A stretch of DNA of 64,000 bases from Pantoea agglomerans NBRC 102470 (GCF_001598475.1 NZ_BCZA01000002.1:310001-374000); one strand, 5' to 3'. Positions 45,616 to 55,047 are shown, counted from the first letter of the stretch. Notes: generated by a model from the letters alone, not told the origin. Translations and numbers: made by a program.

Positions 45616-46190
45616 CAGCACACCTCCACAACGGTGGTGCGCGGCACGGCCATGATCGCTTCGCCACAGGTGAAGATCAGATCCACGCCCTGTGGAAACG
45701 GATGCGGACGGGTGCGCAGATATTCCAGCACGCTTTCCGGCAGCTGTGGCGCGATGGCCCGGGTTTCGCGCAGGCCAGGGCCGGAGAGGCGCAGCGTCAG
45801 GCCGCCATTCAGTGACGGCACTTCGATAATCAGCGTGGTGCTTTTTTCCGGTGACATGTTGTCACCGGCCGCGAACTGCGTCGGGTCGGGCTGCGCAGCC
45901 GCATGGCTCAGGGCAAAAGGCGCATCCTGCTGTGTGGTGATCGGCGCGCCGGTATGGAAGCGCAGATTGTTGCGCAGCTGTTCGTTGTCGATTTTCGCAT
46001 CCAGCCAGACCGGGCTTTCCTGATCGACCAGCGTCAGCAGCAGCGCCGTGGCCGCCGGTGACAGTGCGCCCCAGCCCTGTTGCAGCGGCAGCGAGACCAT
46101 CACGCCCGGTTCGCTCATCGCTTTCAGAATGCGGCGAAACGCGCGCTGCGCATCCGCCACCGGATGGTTAAAACTTGCCAGTAAAGTCAT
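45615..46190 (-). CDS. phnH: C-P lyase core subunit PhnH
   Basis: A 191-residue subunit of the PhnGHIJ core, in E. coli 194 residues. It has the PLP-transferase-like fold without cofactor and forms part of the dimer interface. Recognisable are the start MTLLASFNHPVADAQRAFRRILKAMSEPG, TALLLTLVDQESPVWLD and the end GVDLIFTCGEAIMAVPRTTVVEV. It shares one base with both neighbours (TGATG junctions). Confidence 0.95.
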   Translation of the reverse strand: MTLLASFNHPVADAQRAFRRILKAMSEPGVMVSLPLQQGWGALSPAATALLLTLVDQESPVWLDAKIDNEQLRNNLRFHTGAPITTQQDAPFALSHAAAQPDPTQFAAGDNMSPEKSTTLIIEVPSLNGGLTLRLSGPGLRETRAIAPQLPESVLEYLRTRPHPFPQGVDLIFTCGEAIMAVPRTTVVEVC

Positions 46191-46636
46191 CAGTTATCTC
46201 CGCGAACCAGCGTAAAGAAATCCACTTTGCTGCTGGCGATCTCGCGGGCGCGCAGCTGTCGCTGCTCATCGCGCCACGCCGCCAGCGGGGTAATAATCTT
46301 CTCTTCCAGCAGTTGCCGGGTTTCCGGCTGCTGCAACAGCGCATCCAGCAGGGCGCAGCGTTCGGCATGGGCTTTGTCACGCCCTAACAGATAGCTGTAA
46401 CCCAGTGTGCCGTCGCTGAGCTGCACCACCGCGCGCGTCACCGTGGCATCGCCCATCACAAAGCGTTTGCCGGTGGCCCCCATCCGCGCCTGCAACCGTG
46501 TCAGCCCGATCTCTGCCGGACGGATCAGGGTAAAGGCGGGCTGGAGGTTAAGCGCCTGCCAGTGCGTCTCAAGCAAGGCGGCGCTGCTGTGCGCCAGCAC
46601 CGACAGCCAGCGCTGGCGATCCGTTTGCTGTTCCAT
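46190..46636 (-). CDS. phnG: C-P lyase core subunit PhnG
   Basis: A 148-residue core subunit (E. coli 150): RQRWLSVLAHSSAALLETHW at the start, IRPAEIGLTRLQARMGATGKRF, VTRAVVQLSDGTLGYSYLLGRDKAHAERCALLDAL, and VDFFTLVRGDN at the end, all conserved in PhnG. It acts with PhnH and PhnI in the first step. One-base overlap with the phnF stop (TAATG). Confidence 0.95.
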   Translation of the reverse strand: MEQQTDRQRWLSVLAHSSAALLETHWQALNLQPAFTLIRPAEIGLTRLQARMGATGKRFVMGDATVTRAVVQLSDGTLGYSYLLGRDKAHAERCALLDALLQQPETRQLLEEKIITPLAAWRDEQRQLRAREIASSKVDFFTLVRGDN

Positions 46637-47352
46637 TAGTGCTCCAGAGTCAGTTCAATCATGTCGCCGCGCGTCAGGCTGACGGAGTATTCCGCCACCG
46701 CGCCATCACTGGTTTTGTTCAGGGTCCGTACGCAGAGCAGCGGCGAATGCAGCGCGATGTCGAGCTGCCGACACTCTTTGGCCTGCGCCCGGCGGGTGCT
46801 GATGCGGGTCTGGGTGCGCACCAGCTGCTTGCCGGTGTGCTCAACCAAGAAGTCGTGCAGCGACCCGCTGTTAAATTGCTGAAGCTGTGGCCACCAGCTG
46901 AGGTCGGCGAGGAAATGGTTGATCAGGCAGAGCGGCACGCCGTTGGCGCGACGCAGGGTGCGCAGATGAATGACGTTTTCACCCTCTTTCACGCCCAGCG
47001 CATTGGCAACGTCGTTGCTGGCCGGACGCAGCACCGCCAGCAGCCGTTCGCTGGTGGGATGACTGCCCTGCTCCAGCAGGTTCTGGCTGAATCGCGCCTG
47101 GGCATGCAGCGGATAGTCATAAGGGCGCATCAAAACCAGGATGCCGACGCCGTGACGGCGCTGCAGCAGCCCTTTGTGCACCAGCTCATCCACCGCCCGA
47201 CGCAGCGTGTGGCGATTAACCTCATAGTGATCGGCCAGCTGTTGTTCGGAAGGAAGATAGTCGCCGCAGCGGTAGCGCTCTTTCAGCGCCTGCTCCAGTT
47301 GTGCGGCAACAGCCTGATAGACAGTGGTCGGATGTCTGGATAACTCCATCAC
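46636..47352 (-). CDS. phnF: GntR/HutC-family regulator of the phn operon
   Basis: A 238-residue repressor-type regulator: N-terminal winged helix (YRCGDYLPSEQQLADHYEVNRHTLRRAVDELVHKGLLQRRHGVG) and a UTRA effector domain (from about residue 85, RFSQNLLEQGSHPTSERLL). It is very close to E. coli PhnF. Here it is the first gene of the operon, not the fourth as in E. coli, and lies directly behind the Pho box. The ATG at 47352 or the next codon starts it. Its effector is probably a phosphonate or pathway intermediate. Confidence 0.95.
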   Translation of the reverse strand: MMELSRHPTTVYQAVAAQLEQALKERYRCGDYLPSEQQLADHYEVNRHTLRRAVDELVHKGLLQRRHGVGILVLMRPYDYPLHAQARFSQNLLEQGSHPTSERLLAVLRPASNDVANALGVKEGENVIHLRTLRRANGVPLCLINHFLADLSWWPQLQQFNSGSLHDFLVEHTGKQLVRTQTRISTRRAQAKECRQLDIALHSPLLCVRTLNKTSDGAVAEYSVSLTRGDMIELTLEH

Positions 47353-47429
47353 GATGAAATCCTCACGGGTTACAGAGTGGGAACGCAGTGAAAAGACGCT
47401 GCGGGATGGTGTTAGCTTGAGGGGATCAG

Positions 47430-47447
47430 ATGACAGAACCGTGACGG
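47430..47447 (-). promoter_or_regulatory. Pho box of the phn operon
   Basis: On the minus strand CCGTCACGGTTCTGTCAT: two CTGTCA-type half sites with exact 11-bp period, differing from the PhoB consensus mainly in the central GG. It stands about 78 bp before the phnF start, at the position expected for PhoB activation. It lies in the 224-bp gap between phnF and the divergent acetyltransferase gene. Confidence 0.85.
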
Positions 47448-47576
47448 GGTGGTGAAGGAGAGGTGAATGTGGTAGTCAGGGATTTACAGCAAGCAGGCAT
47501 TGAGCCTGTTCGCATAGAACGACTGGCTGCCTGGTGTACACTGGAACGAACTAACGTTGCGCTTAATGGAGAGAAT

Positions 47577-48206
47577 ATGTACGGACCGGATCCCGCCAAT
47601 CCCCATCCAATGAAAGGCTTCCCACAGGTTTGTTTTATCAAAAATACGGTGAAAAACCCCAACATCATAATTGGGGATTTTACTTATTATGATGACCCTG
47701 AAGACTCAGAAAACTTCGAGCGCAATGTCCTTTATCACTTCCCTTTTATTGGTGACAAACTGATCATTGGTAAATTCTGCGCGATAGCCAGAGGCGTTCA
47801 GTTCATCATGAACGGGGCAAACCATAACATGGCAGGTTTCTCCACTTTTCCGTTTTACATTTTCGGAAATGGATGGGAAACAGCCCAGCCTCAGGCCGGC
47901 GATCTTCCCTATAAAGGCGATACGGTGATTGGTAATGATGTATGGATGGGTTATCAGGCGCTGATTATGCCAGGCGTTAAAATCGGTAACGGCGCAATAA
48001 TCTCGTCACGTTCTGTTGTGACGTCGGATGTCCCGGCCTATTCGATTGTGGGTGGCAACCCGGCCAGAGTGATCAGACAGCGTTTTACTGATGAAACCAT
48101 TTCCCGACTAGAGAAGCTGGCCTGGTGGGACTGGCCGGTAGAAAAGATTACTCAAAACCTACCGGCAATTATCTCCGCAGACCTTGAAGCACTGCCAGAT
48201 GAATAG
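47577..48206 (+). CDS. Vat/CatB-type xenobiotic O-acetyltransferase
   Basis: A 209-residue left-handed beta-helix acyltransferase. The N-terminus MYGPDPANPHPMKGFPQVCFIKN and core GDFTYYDDPEDSENFERNVLYHFPFIGDKLIIGKFCAIA, NGANHNMAGFSTFPF and GNDVWMGYQALIMPGVKIGNGA match streptogramin (Vat) and chloramphenicol (CatB) acetyltransferases; the catalytic His is in the NGANH motif. It acetylates hydroxyl groups with acetyl-CoA. Chromosomal relatives in enterobacteria need not confer resistance. The start at 47577 has GGAG at good spacing and the family N-terminus; an ATG at 47463 would add 38 unrelated residues. Placed next to, but not in, the phn operon. Confidence 0.85.
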   Translation: MYGPDPANPHPMKGFPQVCFIKNTVKNPNIIIGDFTYYDDPEDSENFERNVLYHFPFIGDKLIIGKFCAIARGVQFIMNGANHNMAGFSTFPFYIFGNGWETAQPQAGDLPYKGDTVIGNDVWMGYQALIMPGVKIGNGAIISSRSVVTSDVPAYSIVGGNPARVIRQRFTDETISRLEKLAWWDWPVEKITQNLPAIISADLEALPDE

Positions 48207-48346
48207 CCGGGCAGAAGTGGAATAAACACTGCCCGCTGCTGGCAAAGGGTGGCGATCATCCGACACAGGTTCGCATAATTTCGCGCAGATTGATGTATCA
48301 ATGTGTCTGCTTTACCACTGGAGCGCGGGTTAAAACAGGAGTCGTT

Positions 48347-48844
48347 ATGCTCTACATCTTAAGTGGCCTTCCGGGTTGCGGCAAAAGCACTATCGCTAAA
48401 ATGCTATCTGAAAAATTGAAAGCGGTGTATTTACGCGTAGATACGATCGAACAGGCTCTGCGTAATAGTTCAGCAACTTTCAGGGATATTGGCCCCGAAG
48501 GCTACTTCATCCTTTATGAGCTTGCGCGGGACAATCTCAGACTGGGATCACCTGTTGTCACTGACTCGGTGAATGATCTTAACCTGGTGCGCGATAGTTT
48601 TCGTGATATCGCACTATCATCAGGTGTTCCCTTTCTGGAAATTGAAATCCTCTGTTCGGATCCAGAACAGCATCGTGCCCGTGTAGAGAACAGAATCTCA
48701 GATATTCCTGGTTTAAAAGTGCCTGACTGGCAAGCCGTTGTGGATCGTGTTTATGAACCGTGGACCAGAGACCATCTGCTGTTGGATACCGCAGAATTAT
48801 CGCCTGCTGAGTGCGTTGATATCATTATCCAGACAAGCATTTAG
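48347..48844 (+). CDS. Small P-loop (AAA-type) kinase
   Basis: A 165-residue P-loop protein: Walker A GLPGCGKST (7-15), then YLRVDTIEQALR, a Walker-B/DR-like segment VVTDSVNDLNLVRDSF, and a lid with RARVENRISDI. This is the chloramphenicol-phosphotransferase/shikimate-kinase-like small-kinase group often annotated 'AAA family ATPase'. The start at 48347 has AGGAG six bases upstream; an ATG at 48290 has none. Substrate unknown. It follows the acetyltransferase by 140 bp in the same direction, and both could modify small molecules, but a common role is only a guess. Confidence 0.72.
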   Translation: MLYILSGLPGCGKSTIAKMLSEKLKAVYLRVDTIEQALRNSSATFRDIGPEGYFILYELARDNLRLGSPVVTDSVNDLNLVRDSFRDIALSSGVPFLEIEILCSDPEQHRARVENRISDIPGLKVPDWQAVVDRVYEPWTRDHLLLDTAELSPAECVDIIIQTSI

Positions 48845-49361
48845 CCCTGACCGCGTTCAGCCCGCACCCTTAACGGCAATCAACGTTTTAACCTGAGGCT
48901 GCATGTTGCCCTACCCTCAGGGATTAAAACCGGTAAAACAGAAGTAGCCACGCTATTCCCTCAGCTTATGCTGCAATATCAGCAGGTTCTGAAGAGGATA
49001 ATGATGTAACCAGGGTCAGGTATTCAATGAAAGAAAACGGACGTAATCCCTGAACAGTTGATCATGTCCCGAAGGCTTTTTCAAAAACTGAAAAAGAGTA
49101 GAAGTCGCAGATAATTGAATCAAAAAGCATCCCGGCTGGCAAAATTCTGATGCCCTTTTGATGGTATTCCATCATTCCCTCTCAAATTAACATTGTAATT
49201 TTCCACTATTTTTTAAGTTAATCTGAATATTCAAAACCTTAAAAAATAAATAAACCATCTGATTCAACATCATAATTTAAATTGTCATTTTATTTTTACT
49301 GAAGCCTGCCTTCTTAAATTTATGCGCGATTTTTGCACTGCCGTTGGTTAATAACCGTGAG
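48845..49361. other. Gene-free region with a possible coding relic
   Basis: About 520 bp. From 48851 to 49009 one plus-strand frame stays open for 53 codons with protein-like composition (LRLHVALPSGIKTGKTEVA) but has no start codon, so it may be a relic. The rest (49020-49330) is AT-rich. The imperfect hairpin behind the kinase gene is too weak to call a terminator. Confidence 0.35.
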
Positions 49362-49388
49362 TAATCTCTGGCTGCTCCAGGCCGATAA
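49362..49388 (+). promoter_or_regulatory. Sigma-28 (FliA) promoter of the second chemoreceptor gene
   Basis: TAATCTCT (49362-49369), 11-bp spacer, GCCGATAA (49381-49388): perfect -10, 5-of-8 -35, exact spacing, 32 bp before the start codon. Confidence 0.78.
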
Positions 49389-49420
49389 TCGTAAGACATC
49401 TTACCTGGAGCTTTACTGCC

Positions 49421-51061
49421 ATGCTGAAAAATACACGTCTCACCACGATCCTGACGTTATCCGGACTGTTCCTGTTTTTTGTCTTTCTTGCTTCTTCATT
49501 GCTGAGTGTGATCTATCTGAATCGCAGCGCGGAGTCTCTCAAAAATCTCAACCATGAAGTCTCTGCCACCCTTGGCGTCGCTGACACGACTAACTGGATA
49601 CGTGCCGCTCGCACCACACTGCTGGCCGCTGTCCCTTATGCTGACGGCAGCAATCCAGAAGCGTTTAATGCCGCGCTGGCCCAGGCCAGATTTTACTATG
49701 ATGGCGGCTTGCGCTTTATGCAGGCCTATCAGGCTGCACCAAAAATGGCCGGTGAAGCGGAACTGTCACGGGAGCTGGCCGCACGCTACAACGATTACAC
49801 TCAGCAAGGCGTTGGTGCCCTTTTCACCGCGCTGCAGAAAAGGGATGTACCCGCTTTTCTGATGCTTGCTGGTACAAAAGTCGTGGCACTTGATGAGGCT
49901 TACCGCGTTCCGCTGGACAAGGTTATTGCCATACATAAACAGTCAGCCGTAAACATCACCCAGCAGGCCGATACCGATACGCACATTGCTTATGTTGCTG
50001 CGGGTGTGTCGATCATACTCTTTATCCTGGCCTCAGTCATTGTGGCGGCGGTGCTGAAAAATGTGCTGATCAAGCCCCTGCGTCGTGCTGGCGAAGTAAC
50101 GGCAGCCATTGGTGCCGGCGATCTGACATCGGAGTTCCACAATCTCCGCAACGATGAAATGGGCAAGCTACTGCAGGGGCTTGAAAATATGCAGCTTGGC
50201 CTGAAAACGATGGTCAGTGAAATCGTCAATGGCGTAAGCGAAGTGGCTCGCGTTACCACGCAGATAAGCGACGGCAACCACAGTCTTTCCAGCCGCACGG
50301 AGCAACAGGCGGCAGCGCTCGAAGAGACCGCGGCGAGCATGGAGGAGCTCTCGTCTACTGTTTCACTCAACGCCGGTAATGCCTCAGTCGCCAGCGACGC
50401 GGCCTCTGCGGCTTCCGGAACCGCTTCGGAATGCGGCGCGGCAATGCGGGAAGTGGTGCGCACGATGGCAGACATCAAAACCAGCGCAATGGCCATCAGT
50501 GAAATTACCTCCGTAATAAACAGCATTGCCTTTCAGACAAACATTCTGGCACTGAACGCAGCGGTAGAAGCAGCACGTGCAGGCGACCAGGGTCGCGGTT
50601 TTGCTGTGGTTGCTAACGAAGTTCGCACGCTTGCACAACGCAGCACACAGTCTGCGCGGGAAATTGAAAAGCTGATTGCTGAATCCAATCTGAACGTCGG
50701 TCTGGGTGAGCAGAAAGTGGCTCAGGTTTCGCTGACAACAGAAAAAATTATCAGCGATGTGACCGGCGTGACCTCGCTGCTGGGAGAGATTGCGGCGGCG
50801 TCTTCTGAACAGAGTAAGGGAATAAATCAGATCGGCACGGCTGTAACCGAAATGGACAGTGTGACTCAACAGAACGCCACGCTGGTTCAGGCTTCTGCTG
50901 CTGCTACGGGTGTACTGGAGGAACAGGTTAAATCGTTAAGTGCGATTACCAGCCGGTTCAGGTTGCAGACTGGTGCGGTCGTGACAGACATACGCTCCCC
51001 GGCCATACCGTCTGTTCAGGTGAAAGAAAAAGTTTCAAGCGATCCGTGGGTGAGCTTTTAA
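49421..51061 (+). CDS. Methyl-accepting chemotaxis protein with CheR-binding tail
   Basis: A 546-residue chemoreceptor: membrane helix 10-32, periplasmic four-helix domain of the TarH type (33-190), second helix about 191-213, HAMP (to about 268), then the signalling domain with [40 protein letters not shown] and [18 protein letters not shown]. It ends DPWVSF, which fits the xWxxF pentapeptide that tethers CheR and CheB in high-abundance receptors (NWETF in Tar/Tsr). Ligand unknown; the periplasmic RxxR near residue 59 (WIRAART) recalls the amino-acid site of Tar/Tsr. A sigma-28 promoter precedes it, and ATG 49421 follows TGGAG. Confidence 0.95.
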   Translation: MLKNTRLTTILTLSGLFLFFVFLASSLLSVIYLNRSAESLKNLNHEVSATLGVADTTNWIRAARTTLLAAVPYADGSNPEAFNAALAQARFYYDGGLRFMQAYQAAPKMAGEAELSRELAARYNDYTQQGVGALFTALQKRDVPAFLMLAGTKVVALDEAYRVPLDKVIAIHKQSAVNITQQADTDTHIAYVAAGVSIILFILASVIVAAVLKNVLIKPLRRAGEVTAAIGAGDLTSEFHNLRNDEMGKLLQGLENMQLGLKTMVSEIVNGVSEVARVTTQISDGNHSLSSRTEQQAAALEETAASMEELSSTVSLNAGNASVASDAASAASGTASECGAAMREVVRTMADIKTSAMAISEITSVINSIAFQTNILALNAAVEAARAGDQGRGFAVVANEVRTLAQRSTQSAREIEKLIAESNLNVGLGEQKVAQVSLTTEKIISDVTGVTSLLGEIAAASSEQSKGINQIGTAVTEMDSVTQQNATLVQASAAATGVLEEQVKSLSAITSRFRLQTGAVVTDIRSPAIPSVQVKEKVSSDPWVSF

Positions 51062-51073
51062 CTGAGTCAGGCT

Positions 51074-51101
51074 GATGTCTGCAGCTTCTTCTGCAGACAT
51101 C
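51074..51101. terminator. Hairpin behind the chemoreceptor gene
   Basis: Perfect 11-bp stem GATGTCTGCAG (51074-51084)/CTGCAGACATC (51091-51101) with a 6-nt loop, 12 bp after the stop. No T-tract follows, so it may protect the 3' end rather than terminate. Confidence 0.5.
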
Positions 51102-51245
51102 GGGCCTACCAGAAGATGGCCAAAACAATTATGTCCGCTTCAGACACCAGGCGGACAAACACACCATCGCCTGCCCTGAAAGAACAACGGAGCAACAGCC
51201 ATCAGGATGCACACACCCACGCAGACTGCCGCTCCCAGCTTGCCC

Positions 51246-52337
51246 CTATTCTGCCGTCCCTATTCCCACCTTCTCACGCCCGGTATCCGTCAGTGATGCT
51301 CTCACCTGCGGCAGGCTTTCCGGGTAATTCTGCTGAATAAACTCAATCATCTTCTCACGCACGTAACAGCGTAAATCAAAGGCGATCGGCGAGTTCTGCG
51401 CGGTCATCAGCATCCTGATGGTCATGGTTTTCTCGGTGGTGTCGGTCACCTGCAGCACAGAGGTTTCCTGATCCCAAAGCTTGGTTTCGCTCAGCACTTT
51501 TTCAAAATGCTTGCGCAGCGGCTCCAGCGGCATGGAGTAATCCACGTAAAGAAACACCGAGCCTAAGATCTGGGCGTTATTACGCGTCCAGTTCTGGAAC
51601 GGATTTTCGGTAAAGTAGGTGATCGGCAACACCAGCCGACGCAAATCCCAGATGCGCACCACCACATAGGTCAGGTTGATCTCTTCAATCCAGCCCCACT
51701 CTTTTTCCACCACTACCGCATCATCAATTTTAATAGGCTGGGTAAAGGCGATCTGAATACCGGCGAACAGATTGACCAGCGACTTTTGCAGCGCAAAACC
51801 AATAATGATACCGGCGACACCGGCACCCGCCAGGATGGTGGTGCCGAATTTCCGGACGCCAGGGAAGCTGAGCAGAATCAGCGAAACACAGAACAGAACC
51901 AGGATAACAATAACTACTTTTTTGACATAGATAATCTGCGTGCGAATTTTGCGCGCACGAAGGTTATTGGAAATATTAATGTCATAGCGGATATAAAGCA
52001 TATCCTGCGCCACATTGGTCAGCCGGATTAAGACCGAGCAAAATGACATAATAATAAAGACATTGATGATATTGGTGATTAAAGAGAGAGATTCCGGTTG
52101 GAAATCGATGTAATTAACGCCGACATTAATCATTAATAACGGAATAAAAAAGAACATCGAGCCGCTAAGATGCTTCTCAAGGGATTTAAACAGTTTTCTG
52201 TCACGAATCTGCCAGTAGCGGATGAACCGGAGCAGGATAAGGCGGGCCAGAAATCCCAGCACAAAAGAGAGCGAGACGAGTAATACAACAGGCACCCATG
52301 ACGGGAAACCAGATAACTCACCGAATAACAATGGCAT
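51246..52337 (-). CDS. MscS-family mechanosensitive ion channel
   Basis: A 363-residue inner-membrane channel with about five helices. The pore-lining helix and first beta-domain read TTILAGAGVAGIIIGFALQKSLVNLFAGIQIAFTQPIKIDDAVVV, the core MscS signature (Ala/Gly-packed pore, then FQNPF-like QP). It continues EEINLTYVVVRIWDLRRLVLPITYF and a C-terminal alpha/beta domain. It opens on membrane tension and releases solutes during osmotic downshock. Length lies between MscS (286) and YnaI/YbdG (343/415); I cannot say which paralogue it is. It stands alone; a short inverted repeat (CTGACA/TGTCAG, 52357-52377) precedes it. Confidence 0.9.
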   Translation of the reverse strand: MPLLFGELSGFPSWVPVVLLVSLSFVLGFLARLILLRFIRYWQIRDRKLFKSLEKHLSGSMFFFIPLLMINVGVNYIDFQPESLSLITNIINVFIIMSFCSVLIRLTNVAQDMLYIRYDINISNNLRARKIRTQIIYVKKVVIVILVLFCVSLILLSFPGVRKFGTTILAGAGVAGIIIGFALQKSLVNLFAGIQIAFTQPIKIDDAVVVEKEWGWIEEINLTYVVVRIWDLRRLVLPITYFTENPFQNWTRNNAQILGSVFLYVDYSMPLEPLRKHFEKVLSETKLWDQETSVLQVTDTTEKTMTIRMLMTAQNSPIAFDLRCYVREKMIEFIQQNYPESLPQVRASLTDTGREKVGIGTAE

Positions 52338-52753
52338 TATTTTCCCTTATAGTAAGCTGACAACCTCAGGCTGTCAGATAAGTGACAAACTCAGTAACCG
52401 TTGTCTTCACGGCTATCCGTTCGTAACACAATCAGCGCACATGAGTATGAACCATAGCGGCGAAGTTAACAGGAAATGCACGGTGATGCGTCCAGAGAGG
52501 CTGTCGCGCGCCAGCCTTATGGCTACTGATACAGAGGCCGAATGTTGGCCCTCATGTCACCGTCCAGCCAGCTAACCCCATTAAAATATCTGATACAACA
52601 CGGCCACTTTTTCACTCCCCATTATTTAGGCTGCCCTGGCCATCCGGCAACAAAAACGTTGCCAGAATCACTAAGCGTAACGCTTTGCGTGGACGTTTTT
52701 GTGCCATCTGCTAATTTTTAAGCTGTTCCCCTGCTGCTGAGAAAAACAACAAT
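52338..52753. promoter_or_regulatory. Divergent region between mscS-like and GGDEF-EAL genes
   Basis: About 415 bp without a gene. In front of the GGDEF-EAL gene are two perfect inverted repeats: GGCAAC-6 nt-GTTGCC (52646-52663) and AAGCGT-A-ACGCTT (52673-52685). They are candidates for regulator binding sites. Confidence 0.45.
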
Positions 52754-54940
52754 ATGATTAACACCCTTAAACTTTCCTCTGATTTTCGTCGCAGTTTCCT
52801 GCGTGAAGTCCTGGTGCCGCTGGTCGCTATCTTACTGCTGACGTTTGTAGGTGCAGGCGCTGCGCTCTTTGTTGGTACCTCACTCACCAATACGGAGGCC
52901 CGCCATCAGCAGCAACGGATGATTGAAGCCTCTTTTTCACAGAGTCTGAATGAGCATCTGCGCCAGCTGCACAGCCTGTCGCGCTGGGGACCCTTTGAGC
53001 AGCATCTGGCAGAGGGCAACAGCAGCAGGTGGCTGGATGAGAACATTGGACTGTGGCTGTATGAGATGTTCGGCCATCAGCTGATTCTGGTGCTGGACCA
53101 GCAAAATCAGATCGTCAGAGTCTGGCGCGAAGGCCAGCCGGTCTCCGCCTCTGAAAATGACCCACTGATTGGTGAGGTGCTGCAAAGCCCGCTGGTCAAC
53201 GATCCGGCACGCCACGATAACGCCGATTATGCCCGTGTGACAAACCGGGCCGCCGCGCTGGCAGTAGGTAACATCCAGCGGGAGAGCAATGCCCTGCCGC
53301 GTTTCCGGCTGGTGAGCCTGAAATTTCTTGATGACGGCTATCTGGCGGGCCTGGCGGAACGCAATCAGCTGCAGGGGCTGCACTTCTCCGACGGCACGCC
53401 ACAGCCGGGAATCGGTGCGCGCTATCTGCTGATCGCGCAGGCGGGTGAGGCGGTTGGCTATCTGAACTGGATCCCCTCCCGTCCCGGTGCGCAGATGCTG
53501 CGCACCATCGGGCCATCTACCGGGCTGGCGGTACTGGCGATATCCCTGCTCTGCCTTTATATGGTGCGGCGACTCTGGAACTCCTCGGTGAACCTCTCGC
53601 AATCCATGCTCAGGCTCGGCGCGTCGGAGGCTCAGGCACAGCACCTGGCGTTTCATGATGTGCTGACCGGCCTGCCGAACCGCGCACTGGTCGAAGACCG
53701 CTTAACCCAGGCGCTGGCTCTGGCGACGCGCCACGATCAGCGGGTGGCGCTGCTGCTCATCGACCTCGACCGCTTTAAAACCATCAACGATACCCACGGT
53801 CATCATGCCGGAGATGAACTGATCATCGCGGTCGCACAGCGTCTGAGCCGTATCGTGCGGGCCAGCGATACGGTAGGACGCATCGGCGGTGATGAATTTA
53901 TCGTGGTAATGCCGGACGTCGATAATATCGGCCAGGTACATAGCCTGGCGCAGCGCATTATCGATGAACTGAGTGAGCCTTTTACGCTGTTTGGCAGCGA
54001 TATCTGGAGTGGCGCCAGTATCGGACTGGCGCTGGCACCCAAAGATGGGGTTGATCGGCTGGAGCTGATGCGCAAAGCGGATATTGCGCTGTATGAGGCC
54101 AAAAGCGGCGGGCGCGGCACGTATCGACAGTTTGAACGGGCGATGGATGAGTCGGTACGGACCCGACAGACCATCGCTGCCGACCTGCGTACGGCGCTAC
54201 ATAACCGTCAGGGGCTGGAGGTGTGGTATCAGCCGCTGATGGATATTGGCGGCCAGCAGATGGTGGGCATCGAAGCGCTGCTGCGCTGGCACCATCCAGC
54301 CCGCGGCCTGATTGCGCCCGGTGAATTTATCGCGATTGCCGAAGAGACCGGCCTGATTATTCCGCTGGGCGAATGGGTACTGGCTGAAGCCTGCGTCACT
54401 CAGCAGCGTTTTCCCGAACTGCTGGTGGCGGTCAACGTCTCGCCGGTGCAGTTCCGCTCTACCGGCTTTGTTGAGCGGGTGATGGCGATTGTCAGCCAGA
54501 ACGGCGGCGATCCGAAGCGCCTTGAACTGGAGATCACCGAAGGGGTGTTAATCGAAGATGAACGCGAAGCACGCGCCATTATTGTGGAACTGCGTGACGC
54601 GGGCTTCCGGATTGCGCTGGATGACTTTGGCACCGGTTACTCCAGCCTGAACTATCTCAGCAACTTTCCGGTGGATAAAATCAAAATCGATCGCTCATTC
54701 ACCCAGTCGCTGGGCGTGGCGGAAAATTCAGTGGCGATTGTTGAATCGGTGGTGAAGCTGGGTCATGCCATGGGTCTGATGGTGACAGCAGAAGGCGTCG
54801 AGACGCCAGGACAGATGTCTGCGCTGGCAGATGCAGGCTGTAATCAGTTGCAGGGCTATCTGTTCAGTCAGGCGGTGCCCGCCGATCAGCTCTCAGCACT
54901 GATGAAAACTATTGTGCCAGACAACGCGCAGCATGAGTGA
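52754..54940 (+). CDS. Membrane-bound diguanylate cyclase/phosphodiesterase (CHASE4-GGDEF-EAL)
   Basis: A 728-residue regulator of cyclic di-GMP: helix 1 (about 19-42), an extracytoplasmic CHASE4-like domain (43-255, with RWGPFEQHLAEGN and YEMFGHQLILVLD), helix 2 (about 256-273), GGDEF at 378-382 with an I-site RASD five residues before it, and EAL at 507-509 (GIEALLRWHHP) with DDFGTGYSSL and KIKIDRSF. Both catalytic sites look intact. The protein could therefore make or degrade c-di-GMP, switching motility and adhesion. It fits a neighbourhood with chemoreceptors. Start ATG 52754 has only a weak ribosome-binding site. Confidence 0.94.
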   Translation: MINTLKLSSDFRRSFLREVLVPLVAILLLTFVGAGAALFVGTSLTNTEARHQQQRMIEASFSQSLNEHLRQLHSLSRWGPFEQHLAEGNSSRWLDENIGLWLYEMFGHQLILVLDQQNQIVRVWREGQPVSASENDPLIGEVLQSPLVNDPARHDNADYARVTNRAAALAVGNIQRESNALPRFRLVSLKFLDDGYLAGLAERNQLQGLHFSDGTPQPGIGARYLLIAQAGEAVGYLNWIPSRPGAQMLRTIGPSTGLAVLAISLLCLYMVRRLWNSSVNLSQSMLRLGASEAQAQHLAFHDVLTGLPNRALVEDRLTQALALATRHDQRVALLLIDLDRFKTINDTHGHHAGDELIIAVAQRLSRIVRASDTVGRIGGDEFIVVMPDVDNIGQVHSLAQRIIDELSEPFTLFGSDIWSGASIGLALAPKDGVDRLELMRKADIALYEAKSGGRGTYRQFERAMDESVRTRQTIAADLRTALHNRQGLEVWYQPLMDIGGQQMVGIEALLRWHHPARGLIAPGEFIAIAEETGLIIPLGEWVLAEACVTQQRFPELLVAVNVSPVQFRSTGFVERVMAIVSQNGGDPKRLELEITEGVLIEDEREARAIIVELRDAGFRIALDDFGTGYSSLNYLSNFPVDKIKIDRSFTQSLGVAENSVAIVESVVKLGHAMGLMVTAEGVETPGQMSALADAGCNQLQGYLFSQAVPADQLSALMKTIVPDNAQHE

Positions 54941-54949
54941 TACTGATGT

Positions 54950-54985
54950 GGAAAGCCTGAGCGCAGCTCTGTGCTCAGGCTTTCC
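54950..54985. terminator. Terminator between GGDEF-EAL and the biuret-hydrolase-like gene
   Basis: Perfect 13-bp stem GGAAAGCCTGAGC (54950-54962)/GCTCAGGCTTTCC (54973-54985) with a 10-nt loop, just behind the GGDEF-EAL stop and upstream of the convergent gene's stop at 55048. It can act in both directions, although the T-tract is short. Confidence 0.75.
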
Positions 54986-55047
54986 GGCTGCGTGATGCAT
55001 CTGAGATCAGAAGATCAACATCACCCTTCACCCGTTGTTGCGGGAAA

